64,000 nucleotides of DNA from Bacteroidia bacterium (GTDB taxonomy: Bacteria > Bacteroidota > Bacteroidia > Cytophagales > Cyclobacteriaceae). Made by a program: the position numbers and the translations under genes. Location: positions 62,001 through 126,000 of the forward strand of contig JAUILA010000017.1 in NCBI GenBank assembly GCA_030432655.1, written 5' to 3'. Shown here in pieces: positions 24,459-31,292 of this stretch (position 1 is its first letter; each line of letters begins with the position of its first letter). Under the pieces are notes generated by a model that saw only the letters and a program-made list of their open reading frames with translations, was not told where the DNA came from and made no database searches.

Positions 24459-24866
24459 ATGGTAGAAAAACCACTCACTGAGTTACAGGAACGATTTGTT
24501 CACGAGTTCCTGAAAATTGGTAGGGCAGGGGCTGCTGCCCAGGCGGCAGGTTATGCTCGTAACTCCGCGCATATTTCGGCTTACCGACTTTTACAGGACC
24601 CGAGAGTGGCCGCCAGGCTGGAAGAGTTGCGACGTACGGTTTTGTCCCCCGATATGGTTACCCGTGAGGCCTTGTTAGGCTCGATGGTACGCGACTACAT
24701 GGAACTGACGTCAGCACAGCAACGAATAAAGGCGGCTGAGTCTATTGCACGGGTGGCGGGAATAAGTGGGGTAACTAATGTGGAGGTAGGGGCAGACCGG
24801 CGGTCTGTTACATTCATTCTGCCAGATGGTAAAGAGGTTATGAAACTTGACAAAATCAATGACTGA
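24459..24866 (+). CDS. terS: Terminase small subunit
   Basis: 135 residues from the ATG at 24459 (GGAG six bases before it; an ATG at 24423 lies within a repeat motif and would add unlikely residues). The N-terminal HTH region fits Terminase_2 (PF03592): LTELQERFVHEFLKIGRAGAAAQAAGY, then SAHISAYRLLQDPRVAARLEEL. TerS recognises the packaging (pac/cos) site and recruits TerL. In satellites, a divergent TerS redirects a helper phage's packaging to the satellite genome. Here it overlaps the gene of a complete TerL by eight bases. Confidence 0.88.
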   Translation: MVEKPLTELQERFVHEFLKIGRAGAAAQAAGYARNSAHISAYRLLQDPRVAARLEELRRTVLSPDMVTREALLGSMVRDYMELTSAQQRIKAAESIARVAGISGVTNVEVGADRRSVTFILPDGKEVMKLDKIND

Positions 24867-26157
24867 GGCCACTGCCATAGACTTGCAGGCAAGCATTAAT
24901 AAGGTATTCCAGCCGTTGCTGTACACCCAACAGCGCATTGTATTAATGCTGGGGTCTGCTGGTTCAGGAAAATCCGTATTCTGTGCTCAAAAGCTGGTCA
25001 TACGGTGTCTTATGGAGGGAAACCACCGCTTTCTGGCCGTACGCAAAGTACAGCGGACCTTGAGGGAGTCGGTATGGTCGGAGGTACTTTGGCTTATTGA
25101 CGAGTGGAGGCTGCGAGAGGTGACCGAAATTCAGATTAATAAGAGTGAAATGTGGATAGGTATTGGGAACAGCAGAATTATCTGCACTGGGCTAGACGAC
25201 CCTGAGAAGATAAAATCCATATCAGGCATTACAGGAATTTGGGTTGAGGAACTGAGTGAGCTATCATTTGACGAGTTCACACAGCTAAACCTGCGCTTGC
25301 GTAACTCGACCTCACATTACAGACAGATTCTAGGTTCATTTAATCCAGTATCGGAGGATTCATGGATTAAGCGCATGTACTATGACAAGGAGCACCCAGA
25401 CGTAATACGCCATAAGAGCACATACCTTCAGAATCCGTACTTAGATGAGTCCTACCGCTTGACATTAGAGCAGTACAAAGAAACGAACCCACTGTACTAC
25501 CAGATTTACGTGCTTGCCGAATGGGGCTTACGGGATAAAGCCGGAAAATTTCTCTGGGCATGGGAGCCTGATAAACATGTCAGTGAGAAACCACGGTACA
25601 TCCCTCAGCTCGCACTGCGTCTGTCCTTTGACTTTAATATAGAGCCGTTTGCGGTGTCGGTGTACCAAAGGCTCGACGGAAACACCCTCCATATATTCGA
25701 TAAAATCCGGCTTAATGACTCAGATATTTACGCGGTATGCGACACGATAAAATCCATGTATCCGCGAGCAGTATATATTTGTACCGGCGATGCTTCCGGT
25801 AAAAACCTGACTGGTACCACTCGGGGAAAAACATCGTATTGGCAAATCATTCGCCAGCAGCTCAACCTCAGTAATGCCCAGCTGCGAATACGTTCCAAGA
25901 ACATCGATTTAATAAATAGCCGTGTCCGATGCAATGCTGCTCTACGCACTAAGAATATTCTGGTCCATCCACGCTGTGAAGAGCTAATACACGACGCCAC
26001 CTACGCCAGTGTGGATGCAGAGGGCGTACTGGTCAAAGACCGGGAGGCCAATAAAAATGATTTTTTGGATACATTCCGCTATCTACTGGATGCGGAGTGG
26101 CCAACAATAATTCCAAACCACAAAAATTATGACACCAGATCAATCGAAACTCAATGA
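24859..26157 (+). CDS. terL: Terminase large subunit
   Basis: 432 residues from ATG 24859 (a TTG twelve bases earlier is less likely). PBSX-type TerL: Walker A GSAGSGKS (32-39), Walker B GIWVEEL (126-132), coupling motif around LGSFNP, and the RNase-H-like nuclease with acidic residues at FDFN (258), TGDASG (311) and KNDFLDTF (401/404). Both ATPase and nuclease parts are whole, so it is probably active. It pumps DNA into a procapsid through a portal. No portal or capsid gene follows, which is what makes this element look like a satellite that brings its own motor. Confidence 0.9.
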   Translation: MTEATAIDLQASINKVFQPLLYTQQRIVLMLGSAGSGKSVFCAQKLVIRCLMEGNHRFLAVRKVQRTLRESVWSEVLWLIDEWRLREVTEIQINKSEMWIGIGNSRIICTGLDDPEKIKSISGITGIWVEELSELSFDEFTQLNLRLRNSTSHYRQILGSFNPVSEDSWIKRMYYDKEHPDVIRHKSTYLQNPYLDESYRLTLEQYKETNPLYYQIYVLAEWGLRDKAGKFLWAWEPDKHVSEKPRYIPQLALRLSFDFNIEPFAVSVYQRLDGNTLHIFDKIRLNDSDIYAVCDTIKSMYPRAVYICTGDASGKNLTGTTRGKTSYWQIIRQQLNLSNAQLRIRSKNIDLINSRVRCNAALRTKNILVHPRCEELIHDATYASVDAEGVLVKDREANKNDFLDTFRYLLDAEWPTIIPNHKNYDTRSIETQ

Positions 26158-26473
26158 CACCGTAGTTCGGCTATTTGCTGATTTACTCGCCGTAGGCGAT
26201 TTATCTCAACCTCTCTCACTGCAGGTTAAGGCTGTAATGAAAATTCAGCTGGAGGCTGCTGAGAGACAGCGAGGAGGAGAATTCTATAAGACACGCGAGA
26301 GCATGGAGGAGGAGCGATACCTTGCGCCTATACTCTGCGCATTGACGCGTGATATGCGCCGTATAATGAACCAGCACCACCACTTTGCACAGCAGAATGC
26401 AAGGGAGGAAATGCGCATAAAAGAAAAGGAGTTAAATTTTAAACAGCATAACGATGAGCAAAACAATATTTGA
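26129..26473 (+). CDS. Unknown helical protein after terminase
   Basis: 114 residues; overlaps the terL end by 29 bp and the next gene by 20 bp. Helical and charged throughout (LSLQVKAVMKIQLEAAERQRGGEFYK, REEMRIKEKELNFKQHNDEQ), with a long coiled-coil-like C-terminus. No family recognised. Helical proteins next to terminase often act in packaging or capsid assembly, so this is a candidate for a packaging adaptor or capsid-redirecting factor; this is inference from position only. Confidence 0.7.
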   Translation: MTPDQSKLNDTVVRLFADLLAVGDLSQPLSLQVKAVMKIQLEAAERQRGGEFYKTRESMEEERYLAPILCALTRDMRRIMNQHHHFAQQNAREEMRIKEKELNFKQHNDEQNNI

Positions 26474-27302
26474 AACAGTTGCCGCGGAGGTTGAAAAACT
26501 TGACCTGGGCGATTTTCGGAATACATCCGACCGGGTAAATCTGATTAACCAGGTGGCCAGTCAGTTGGACGTCAACGGCCAGCAGGTCGTGAGGAGAGGG
26601 CTTAATACCTCGGCAGATATTCCGGCCATGATAAAGAAAGCTGCGCCGCAATTTCTGCAGGCTAAAACATTGGGGCGCTATGTGCCGAGGTACCCGGACA
26701 ATCTGGGCAAGAGTGCCGATGAGCTCCGGCACATGCGGCAAGCTAATTTCAGTTTTCTGGACAGCTATACACGAAACCGTGGTTTTGTGTTCAAGAGTGA
26801 CAAGGAGCGGCAGGAGCTTCTTGATAGGCTTTCAAGTCAGTACAATTTTGAATGGAACACAGAAAAGCAGCCGGTGGCTAGAAAGCTTCACAAAGGGATG
26901 TGGTGCAAAGAGCAGCCAGCCAAGGAGGTGGTAGACACTGCGCTGGGCGACCTGCTCGACACTGAAGAGACCCAATGGGCGCAAATGGAACAGCGCGCAA
27001 AGTTCAGAAAGAAAGCCGCGGAAATGCTCGGTTTTGAGGGGCAGCAGTTGGATGAAAAACAGCGTAAGAACTTGGAGGACCTTACCGAAGTCGTACAGGC
27101 TCGCTCCGAGCGCTGTGACACGTTTCTGGCTGATAAGGAACGGGTTCAACCAGATGTAGAAGGATACCGTGCTGCCATTCGCGCGCGGCAGCTCCATACC
27201 CTCGGGCATGAGTCCACGGATACGATGAGTATCAACGAACAAACAAGGCTTAACGCCTCGGTGGAAAGTACACTGAAAAATGAGCTGGGCTATGGCGGAT
27301 GA
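26454..27302 (+). CDS. Unknown island protein (largest of the post-terminase genes)
   Basis: 282 residues, soluble, no signal peptide. Mostly helical, with RRGLNTSADIPAMIKKAAPQFLQAKTLGRYVPRYPDNL, a paired-Trp/Cys segment KGMWCKEQPAKE, and a long charged helix (FRKKAAEMLGFEGQQLDEKQRKNLEDLTEVVQARSE). It is too short for a standard portal and has no major-capsid or protease signature that I can see. Its place and coupling with terminase suggest a structural, scaffold or helper-interference role. Structure prediction would be the way to decide. Confidence 0.7.
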   Translation: MSKTIFETVAAEVEKLDLGDFRNTSDRVNLINQVASQLDVNGQQVVRRGLNTSADIPAMIKKAAPQFLQAKTLGRYVPRYPDNLGKSADELRHMRQANFSFLDSYTRNRGFVFKSDKERQELLDRLSSQYNFEWNTEKQPVARKLHKGMWCKEQPAKEVVDTALGDLLDTEETQWAQMEQRAKFRKKAAEMLGFEGQQLDEKQRKNLEDLTEVVQARSERCDTFLADKERVQPDVEGYRAAIRARQLHTLGHESTDTMSINEQTRLNASVESTLKNELGYGG

Positions 27303-27576
27303 AATTAAGAGGTACCAGGACAAACTACTGGAGCTCCAGTACAATCAGGTTTACGACGGGCTCACGTTCGTTAATCCACGGCTGCAGGATTCAATGAGAG
27401 ATTACATTCGTGGCCTTGTCGAACACAAGTACCGGCTGGAGCTGGACGACGACCTGAATTTGGTCCTCCGAGATAAGAACAGCCCACACCTAGACGCGTA
27501 CGATGAAAAAGACCGAAAACTTACTCTTGGCCAGGTACTGTGGAAGGAGCTCGACGCCTACCTAAAGAAAAGCTAG
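27292..27576 (+). CDS. Unknown small island protein
   Basis: 94 residues from the ATG at 27292, which overlaps the previous stop by eleven bases. Content: KRYQDKLLELQYNQVYDGLTF, MRDYIRGLVEHKYRLELDDDLNLVLRDKNSPH and KLTLGQVLWKELDAYLKK. Acidic and helical, no family recognised. It is the last gene before the operon terminator at 27603-27631, so TerS, TerL and three unknown genes form one packaging transcript. Confidence 0.65.
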   Translation: MADEIKRYQDKLLELQYNQVYDGLTFVNPRLQDSMRDYIRGLVEHKYRLELDDDLNLVLRDKNSPHLDAYDEKDRKLTLGQVLWKELDAYLKKS

Positions 27577-27602
27577 TTTTAGTTGTGGTGTGTTTAAATC
27601 CG

Positions 27603-27631
27603 CCCCCGGTCTCGTGTAGACTGGGGGTTTT
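27603..27631 (+). terminator. Rho-independent terminator of the terminase operon
   Basis: CCCCCGGTCT / AGACTGGGGG stem, five-base loop, T4 tail, 26 bp after the last gene of the operon. Confidence 0.85.
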
Positions 27632-27730
27632 AATAAATAATAGGTTACAATTATACTTTTTTTAGAATTCATATAAAGGGTGGTGATACGTCTAATGAGT
27701 TTTCGTCCCCAGCTATAGAACTAAAATAAT

Positions 27731-27761
27731 TTTAGTGTTAATTATTTTTATTTTATATTTG
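27731..27761 (+). promoter_or_regulatory. Strong Bacteroidota-type promoter of the cargo pair
   Basis: TTTA (consensus TTTG), 19 bp, TATATTTG (perfect TAnnTTTG), ending 26 bp before the ATG at 27788. Confidence 0.65.
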
Positions 27762-27787
27762 CAATGTTTCACAAAAGCAACTAAATC

Positions 27788-27934
27788 ATGGGTAAGTATC
27801 TTAAAAAGACCGCTAATAATAAGCGTTTGAGTGCGTCTAAGGTCAAGACTCAAGCAGATAAATTTCAATTGCACATTTATACCGCAGCGGAAGTTGAAAA
27901 TACCCGTATTAAAGCTTATCCAATTCTGGCCTAG
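27788..27934 (+). CDS. Small basic protein of the cargo pair
   Basis: 48 residues, basic (MGKYLKKTANNKRLSASKVKTQ), with a beta-like end (KFQLHIYTAAEVENTRIK). It follows an excellent promoter and is separated by only nine bases from the next gene, so the pair is one unit. Small basic gene plus larger partner is a layout of toxin-antitoxin or anti-phage pairs, but no family is recognised. Too short for certainty by itself; promoter and spacing support it. Confidence 0.5.
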   Translation: MGKYLKKTANNKRLSASKVKTQADKFQLHIYTAAEVENTRIKAYPILA

Positions 27935-27943
27935 AATCCCTTA

Positions 27944-28462
27944 ATGTTTAATCAGGGATATCCTACAACTCTAGTTAAGAAAGAATCCGTCAATGACAGA
28001 GAGCATTTAGAGAGCCGGATATACACATTTCGAATATCTAATAGAACCCGATTTCGCGTTGAGATAGACAGGTATAGCCTCAATATATTTATAGTTAAAT
28101 TTTGCCTAGCAAACAGCACCGCAAAGAATAAATATAGTGTTTTAGCAAATGTGGGTGTTACGGAGGCGAGTAGAATAATTCGGACCAGCCTAGATGTTTG
28201 TTTAAATATTGCAAGAACAGAGGCGCCAAACGCCTCCTTTGGGTTTATAGGTTCTGAAAAAGAACAGGAGGATAAACATAATACAACTAGATTTAGAATC
28301 TACAAGCTATTGTGTATTTCTTCCTTTAGTAAGGATAATTATCTACATGTAGATGATATAGATAGGAGCGCCTACCTTATTGTAAGCAAAAACAATTCAA
28401 ATCCAGAAAAAATTGCAAGGAGGGCCGCAAAATTTTTCGCACGGATCTATGAATGGGAATAA
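27944..28462 (+). CDS. Unknown accessory protein of the cargo pair
   Basis: 172 residues, soluble alpha/beta content: YTFRISNRTRFRVEIDRYSLNIFIVKF, NASFGFIGSEKEQEDKHNTTRFRIYKLLC, RSAYLIVSKNN. The strong central segment FGFIG....TRFRIYKL followed by a 'SAYLIV' strand looks conserved in type, but I cannot name the family. It lies in the accessory zone between the terminase operon and att, where satellites carry anti-phage or virulence genes. It is AT-rich compared with int and rep. Confidence 0.65.
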   Translation: MFNQGYPTTLVKKESVNDREHLESRIYTFRISNRTRFRVEIDRYSLNIFIVKFCLANSTAKNKYSVLANVGVTEASRIIRTSLDVCLNIARTEAPNASFGFIGSEKEQEDKHNTTRFRIYKLLCISSFSKDNYLHVDDIDRSAYLIVSKNNSNPEKIARRAAKFFARIYEWE

Positions 28463-28485
28463 CTTAAAACATGGAAATGTTAGCT

Positions 28486-28992
28486 TTAATAGCTCTTTTT
28501 TTGATATTCAATAATAAGCTTTTTAGCTTTTATTGTTGGGGAAAGCCCTTTATCTATTGATTGCTTTGTCACTTCTAAAAATTTCTCAAGGTAAATCTTT
28601 TCATTGGTCATATGCCAAAGATACACAGTATCAAAATTTTCAGAGAATTTCGACAGGTGCACACGAATTTGTTTTAGTAAATTCGACTCTAAATAGGCGG
28701 ATTGGGTATCTATATAATTCATGAGTGAGTTGTAGTTCGCGAAAAACGGCGGATTCTCTGCCGGCTGCTTAGTATGCAAGAACCGATTAAAATCCCTTTC
28801 TAAATCCTGTAATCGTCTATGTATTTCTTCCAGTGCGTTCACCTCTTTTCGCTTACGATTTAGTTTTGTGTCGATTCGAACTCGATTGCCACTTTCTAAA
28901 AACCTATCATAAAAATATTTAAGGATAAATGCTGTCACTCCACCAATTAAACCAGAGATGAGGTTAGTGAGATTTATTAATGTCTCCTCCAT
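28486..28992 (-). CDS. Membrane-anchored coiled-coil protein
   Basis: 168 residues. N-terminal membrane segment (LINLTNLISGLIGGVTAFILKYF, about 5-27), then a long charged helical part with coiled-coil character (RKRKEVNALEEIHRRLQDLERDFNRF) and a second helical part to the C-terminus. It is the last gene of a four-gene minus-strand group; its ATG overlaps the stop of the gene before it (TAATG). No family named. Single-pass anchors with cytoplasmic helical domains occur in phage-defence and lysis-related proteins, but this is not proof. Confidence 0.65.
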   Translation of the reverse strand: MEETLINLTNLISGLIGGVTAFILKYFYDRFLESGNRVRIDTKLNRKRKEVNALEEIHRRLQDLERDFNRFLHTKQPAENPPFFANYNSLMNYIDTQSAYLESNLLKQIRVHLSKFSENFDTVYLWHMTNEKIYLEKFLEVTKQSIDKGLSPTIKAKKLIIEYQKKSY

Positions 28993-29192
28993 TAAGTGAT
29001 TATTATAATAGAACCGTCAATAAGTGTCTCGTTTGTGTGCCAGGCAAACCGTTTACCAGTCCGTTGACATTCCCGGACCATTCTATAGGTCTTGTCCCAG
29101 CCGTAGCTGAGCAGTGCCTCTTCCACTGGTTGGTTGGGGTACTTATCAGCATATGCATATATTGTGGCGAATATGGCAAATGGCTCGATCAT
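28992..29192 (-). CDS. Small unknown cargo protein
   Basis: 66 residues (FAIFATIYAYADKYPNQPVEEALLSYGW, then YRMVRECQRTGKRFAWHTNETL). Soluble, no motif recognised. It is coupled to the membrane protein gene behind it (one-base overlap of stop and start) and starts 12 bp after the previous gene, so it is a member of the cargo operon. Confidence 0.5.
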   Translation of the reverse strand: MIEPFAIFATIYAYADKYPNQPVEEALLSYGWDKTYRMVRECQRTGKRFAWHTNETLIDGSIIIIT

Positions 29193-29204
29193 CTGATTCT
29201 ATCA

Positions 29205-29405
29205 CTAATAAGTCAAATAATCCTTAATTTGTTGAAGAGCTTTTTTATTATTGGCATACTCTACAATTACACTACCATATTCCCCCAAATGGAGCTGCCA
29301 GAATTTTCCATCAATATCAAGACCTTGTATACAGGATAAGTCAGTTAAGCAGTGCTCAACATTATTAATATCCTTGAGGGTTATAAGTAAATTATCTTTA
29401 TCCAT
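29205..29405 (-). CDS. Small unknown cargo protein
   Basis: 66 residues with beta-rich content (LLITLKDINNVEHCLTDLSC, KFWQLHLGEYGSVIVEYANN). Two Cys, no known motif. Its start overlaps the end of the preceding gene by eight bases, which supports that it is real and translated together with the neighbours. Confidence 0.55.
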   Translation of the reverse strand: MDKDNLLITLKDINNVEHCLTDLSCIQGLDIDGKFWQLHLGEYGSVIVEYANNKKALQQIKDYLTY

Positions 29406-29769
29406 GTTGATAACAATACCCTGAGGCTGATTTGGTAATACGTTTACATCTAGCTCCGGCCTTAGTCTTACCTCTACACTGCCTAGAGGTAGACGTAGGA
29501 CTCGTCCTTGTAGGTGTGGTGGTCTTACTGGCCGAGTTCACTGTGGTAGTAGGTTTGCATACGGAACATGCTGTAAGCCCAAGTTTTTTGGCATCTTCAA
29601 GCGCTACAGCTGTACCACTAGCGCTAGCGTAATGGCAAGTCTTTGTATGATACTTCTTACCGGTCTTAGTTTTATAAACAGTAGTGGTCTCCTTCTTTAC
29701 AGCTGGGCTTTGAGCTGAGGTATAACCGTTTGATGTGAGAAAGAGGGTAAGTAAAATTAGTATTCTCAT
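29398..29769 (-). CDS. Secreted zinc-site protein of the cargo operon
   Basis: 123 residues with a signal peptide (ending TSAQ). Two Cys/His modules: a YHTKTCHYASASG..LEDAKKLGLTACSVCKP segment, which is the C/C..CxxC pattern of Ada-like metal modules also found at the end of secreted nucleases, and a C-terminal CRGKTKAGARCKRIT..YCYQHG segment, a CxxxTxxGxxCxR...CxxH zinc module. The Thr/Ser-rich linker between them is likely flexible. It is the first gene of the cargo operon and would act outside the cytoplasm, perhaps DNA-binding; no nuclease domain is present. Confidence 0.7.
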   Translation of the reverse strand: MRILILLTLFLTSNGYTSAQSPAVKKETTTVYKTKTGKKYHTKTCHYASASGTAVALEDAKKLGLTACSVCKPTTTVNSASKTTTPTRTSPTSTSRQCRGKTKAGARCKRITKSASGYCYQHG

Positions 29770-29843
29770 AAAGCTGGACTGTAGAACCGATAGTAATTTA
29801 ATAATACTGCAATAATTCTACCTACCAAACCAAGAAAATAATG

Positions 29844-29866
29844 ACTGTCCCCAATACTGTCCCCAT
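29844..29866. promoter_or_regulatory. Paired CTGTCCCCA(T) sites at the right end
   Basis: CTGTCCCCA at 29845-29853 and CTGTCCCCAT at 29857-29866, spaced 12 bp as at the left end and in the same orientation, touching the right att repeat. Likely arm-type integrase sites. Confidence 0.6.
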
Positions 29867-29900
29867 AAATAAAAAACCCCCTCAGAATCACCTGAGAGGG
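29866..29900 (-). terminator. Terminator of tRNA-Asp
   Basis: On the minus strand a stem (CCCTCTCAG with CTGAGGGGG) followed by T6. It is part of the att repeat, so insertion keeps the tRNA transcript unchanged. Confidence 0.75.
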
Positions 29901-29938
29901 CTTTTAGCTTTGTTTCCGCGGTCCGGACGGGACTCGAA
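29866..29938. repeat. Right attachment site (73-bp direct repeat, copy 2)
   Basis: Identical to 19578-19650. It covers the tRNA-Asp terminator and the 3'-terminal 20 bases of the intact tRNA (29919-29938). Confidence 0.92.
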
Positions 29939-29992
29939 CCCGCGACCTCCTGCGTGACAGGCAGGCATTCTAACCAACTGAACTACCGGACC
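29919..29992 (-). tRNA. tRNA-Asp (anticodon GUC)
   Basis: Read on the minus strand: acceptor GGTCCGG / CCGGACC, D-arm with AGTTGGTTAGA, anticodon arm CCTGCCTGTCACGCAGG with anticodon GTC, T-arm GCGGGTTCGAGTCCCGT, discriminator G. CCA is not encoded. All arms are paired, so the gene is whole although its 3' end is the integration target of the island. Confidence 0.97.
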
Positions 29993-30009
29993 ATTGAATA
30001 ACAGTGGTG

Positions 30010-30041
30010 CAAATGTATAGGGCTCATATATCATTTGCAAC
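30010..30041 (-). promoter_or_regulatory. Promoter of tRNA-Asp
   Basis: On the minus strand GTTG, 20 bp, TACATTTG (perfect TAnnTTTG), ending 17 bp before the tRNA 5' end. A clean example of the Bacteroidota promoter form. Confidence 0.7.
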
Positions 30042-30219
30042 ACTTCCCTGAAAAAAAAGGTCAACTTTTTCATATGCCTCTGCGTCATCAGTGTCAACTT
30101 CTTCCCAGCCAAAAATTTAGGATCACAGGGGCTTCCCGGGCACTGTTAATTGAATGTCGAATATATGAACTAAGGCCTGACGGTTCCCGTTTTATTATTG
30201 TACCAAAATCAACTACGTT

Positions 30220-30582
30220 ATGGTCAATATATTATCAGAACCCGCACCGGATACGCTGGCCATTCAGGTCACCGGTAAGCTGAATAAAAAAGATTATAAC
30301 ATAATCTTGCCGGTGCTGGAAAGCAAAATAGGTGAATTCGGAAAGATCAACCTGCTCGTCGAAGTGGATGATATGAAAGGCATGTCATCCGGCGCGGTCT
30401 GGGAAGAGGTCCGGTTTGATGCGGAGCATATTAATGACTTCAAGCGCGTGGCGGTTGTCGGTGATGAACACTGGCTCGAGTGGACTTCCAAGTTTGCAGA
30501 TCCGTTTACCCCGGCCCAGATCCGGTATTTCAATAAGGCCAACATGAAAGAAGCCACCGACTGGGTGCTGTCAGATAACTGA
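30220..30582 (+). CDS. SpoIIAA-like / STAS domain protein (PF11964-like)
   Basis: 120 residues, cytoplasmic. Fits the SpoIIAA-like (DUF3478) family: LAIQVTGKLNKKDYNIILPVLES, GKINLLVEVDDMKGMS, VWEEVRFDAEHINDFKRVAVVGDEHW and a final RYFNKANMKEATDWV. These proteins have a STAS/Sec14-like lipid- or protein-binding fold of unclear role. Monocistronic, right after the tRNA. The longer open frame that starts earlier (30035) in another frame is not a gene. Confidence 0.8.
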   Translation: MVNILSEPAPDTLAIQVTGKLNKKDYNIILPVLESKIGEFGKINLLVEVDDMKGMSSGAVWEEVRFDAEHINDFKRVAVVGDEHWLEWTSKFADPFTPAQIRYFNKANMKEATDWVLSDN

Positions 30583-30584
30583 GA

Positions 30585-31160
30585 TCACTCAGGGGTGATC
30601 ATGATGTGGGCCCGGTAAGTGCCTGCATCCATAAGCCAGGGTGCCCCCGGCGCAATAGGCTTCAACGGAAGTCCCGTTGTTTCGCTGGTGGCAAAGGGGA
30701 TATATATAACATAACGTTCCTTGCCGCCATTTACCTCTCCCGTTTCCCAGTTGATAATCCCTTCATCTCCGTAGAAAATGAATAACGTCGTCGGTTGCTG
30801 AGGCATGGATAGTTTTCCATCGTTAACTTCCCCATCCCGTATCGAAAATACATCCATTCTTCCCTTCCCTTCGGCCCTGAGTTCACGGCCGCGCTTCATG
30901 AAGGGTTCCAGGTCCTTATGATAACAGGCAATGTTGATCCCGTCCGAAGCCGGATTATCCGCCAGGCATATTAGGTCATTGGTGCCCTGATGCAACACCT
31001 CCATTTTTCCGTCATCTGTAAAACCCATGACAGTTGCATTTTCCCGCATTTCTTCGGGCGCTGCCAGAAGTGCTGTTTTGAGTACCACTTCGCGGGAGCG
31101 TTCCTGGGCCATCGCGGAAATCATGAACATTGAAAGAAGGAGGGTAAGAAAGGTTTTCAT
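30585..31160 (-). CDS. Hypothetical secreted protein
   Basis: 191 residues from the ATG at 31160, which gives a clear signal peptide (MKTFLTLLLSMFMISAMAQ); an in-frame ATG at 31211 would hide it. Mature part: LKTALLAAPEEMRENATVMGFTDDGKMEVLHQGTNDLICLADNP, then GEINDGK.. and a final MDAGTYRAHIMITPE strand. Two Cys near DLICLA and IACYHK. I do not recognise the family. It is divergent from the following lipoprotein gene. Confidence 0.7.
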   Translation of the reverse strand: MKTFLTLLLSMFMISAMAQERSREVVLKTALLAAPEEMRENATVMGFTDDGKMEVLHQGTNDLICLADNPASDGINIACYHKDLEPFMKRGRELRAEGKGRMDVFSIRDGEVNDGKLSMPQQPTTLFIFYGDEGIINWETGEVNGGKERYVIYIPFATSETTGLPLKPIAPGAPWLMDAGTYRAHIMITPE

Positions 31161-31292
31161 GTGTGTAGGTGTTAGGTCATGGAATATCGTGATAAATGCG
31201 TTGAAAATCAACCCGTTCGACTGTGCCAGGCCATGGTTGACCGGTTCTTTTCACTATATTGAATGACAACCATACCATAAACCACACAAAAC

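Larger units (their letters stand above)
19578..29938. mobile_element. Phage-satellite-like integrative element in tRNA-Asp
   Basis: Perfect 73-bp direct repeats at 19578-19650 and 29866-29938 bound about 10.3 kb. The right copy contains the last 20 bases of an intact tRNA-Asp plus its terminator; the left copy has only that fragment. Gene order: integrase, unknown, HTH (Xis-like), Rep with primase-type N-domain and RecA-type ATPase, iteron origin, small membrane protein (opposite strand), terminase small and large subunits, three coupled unknown genes, terminator, then two cargo groups. No portal, capsid, protease, tail or lysis gene is recognisable. Known PICI elements have this order (int, rep, ori, packaging gene) and size and depend on a helper phage. 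A decayed prophage is the main alternative. Confidence 0.8.

Noticed and set aside
19578-29938. Reading the island as an ordinary conjugative element
   Set aside because: No relaxase, coupling protein or Tra genes are present; the terminase pair points to phage particles instead.
29888-30112. Minus-strand open frame over tRNA-Asp
   Set aside because: It covers the tRNA and its promoter.
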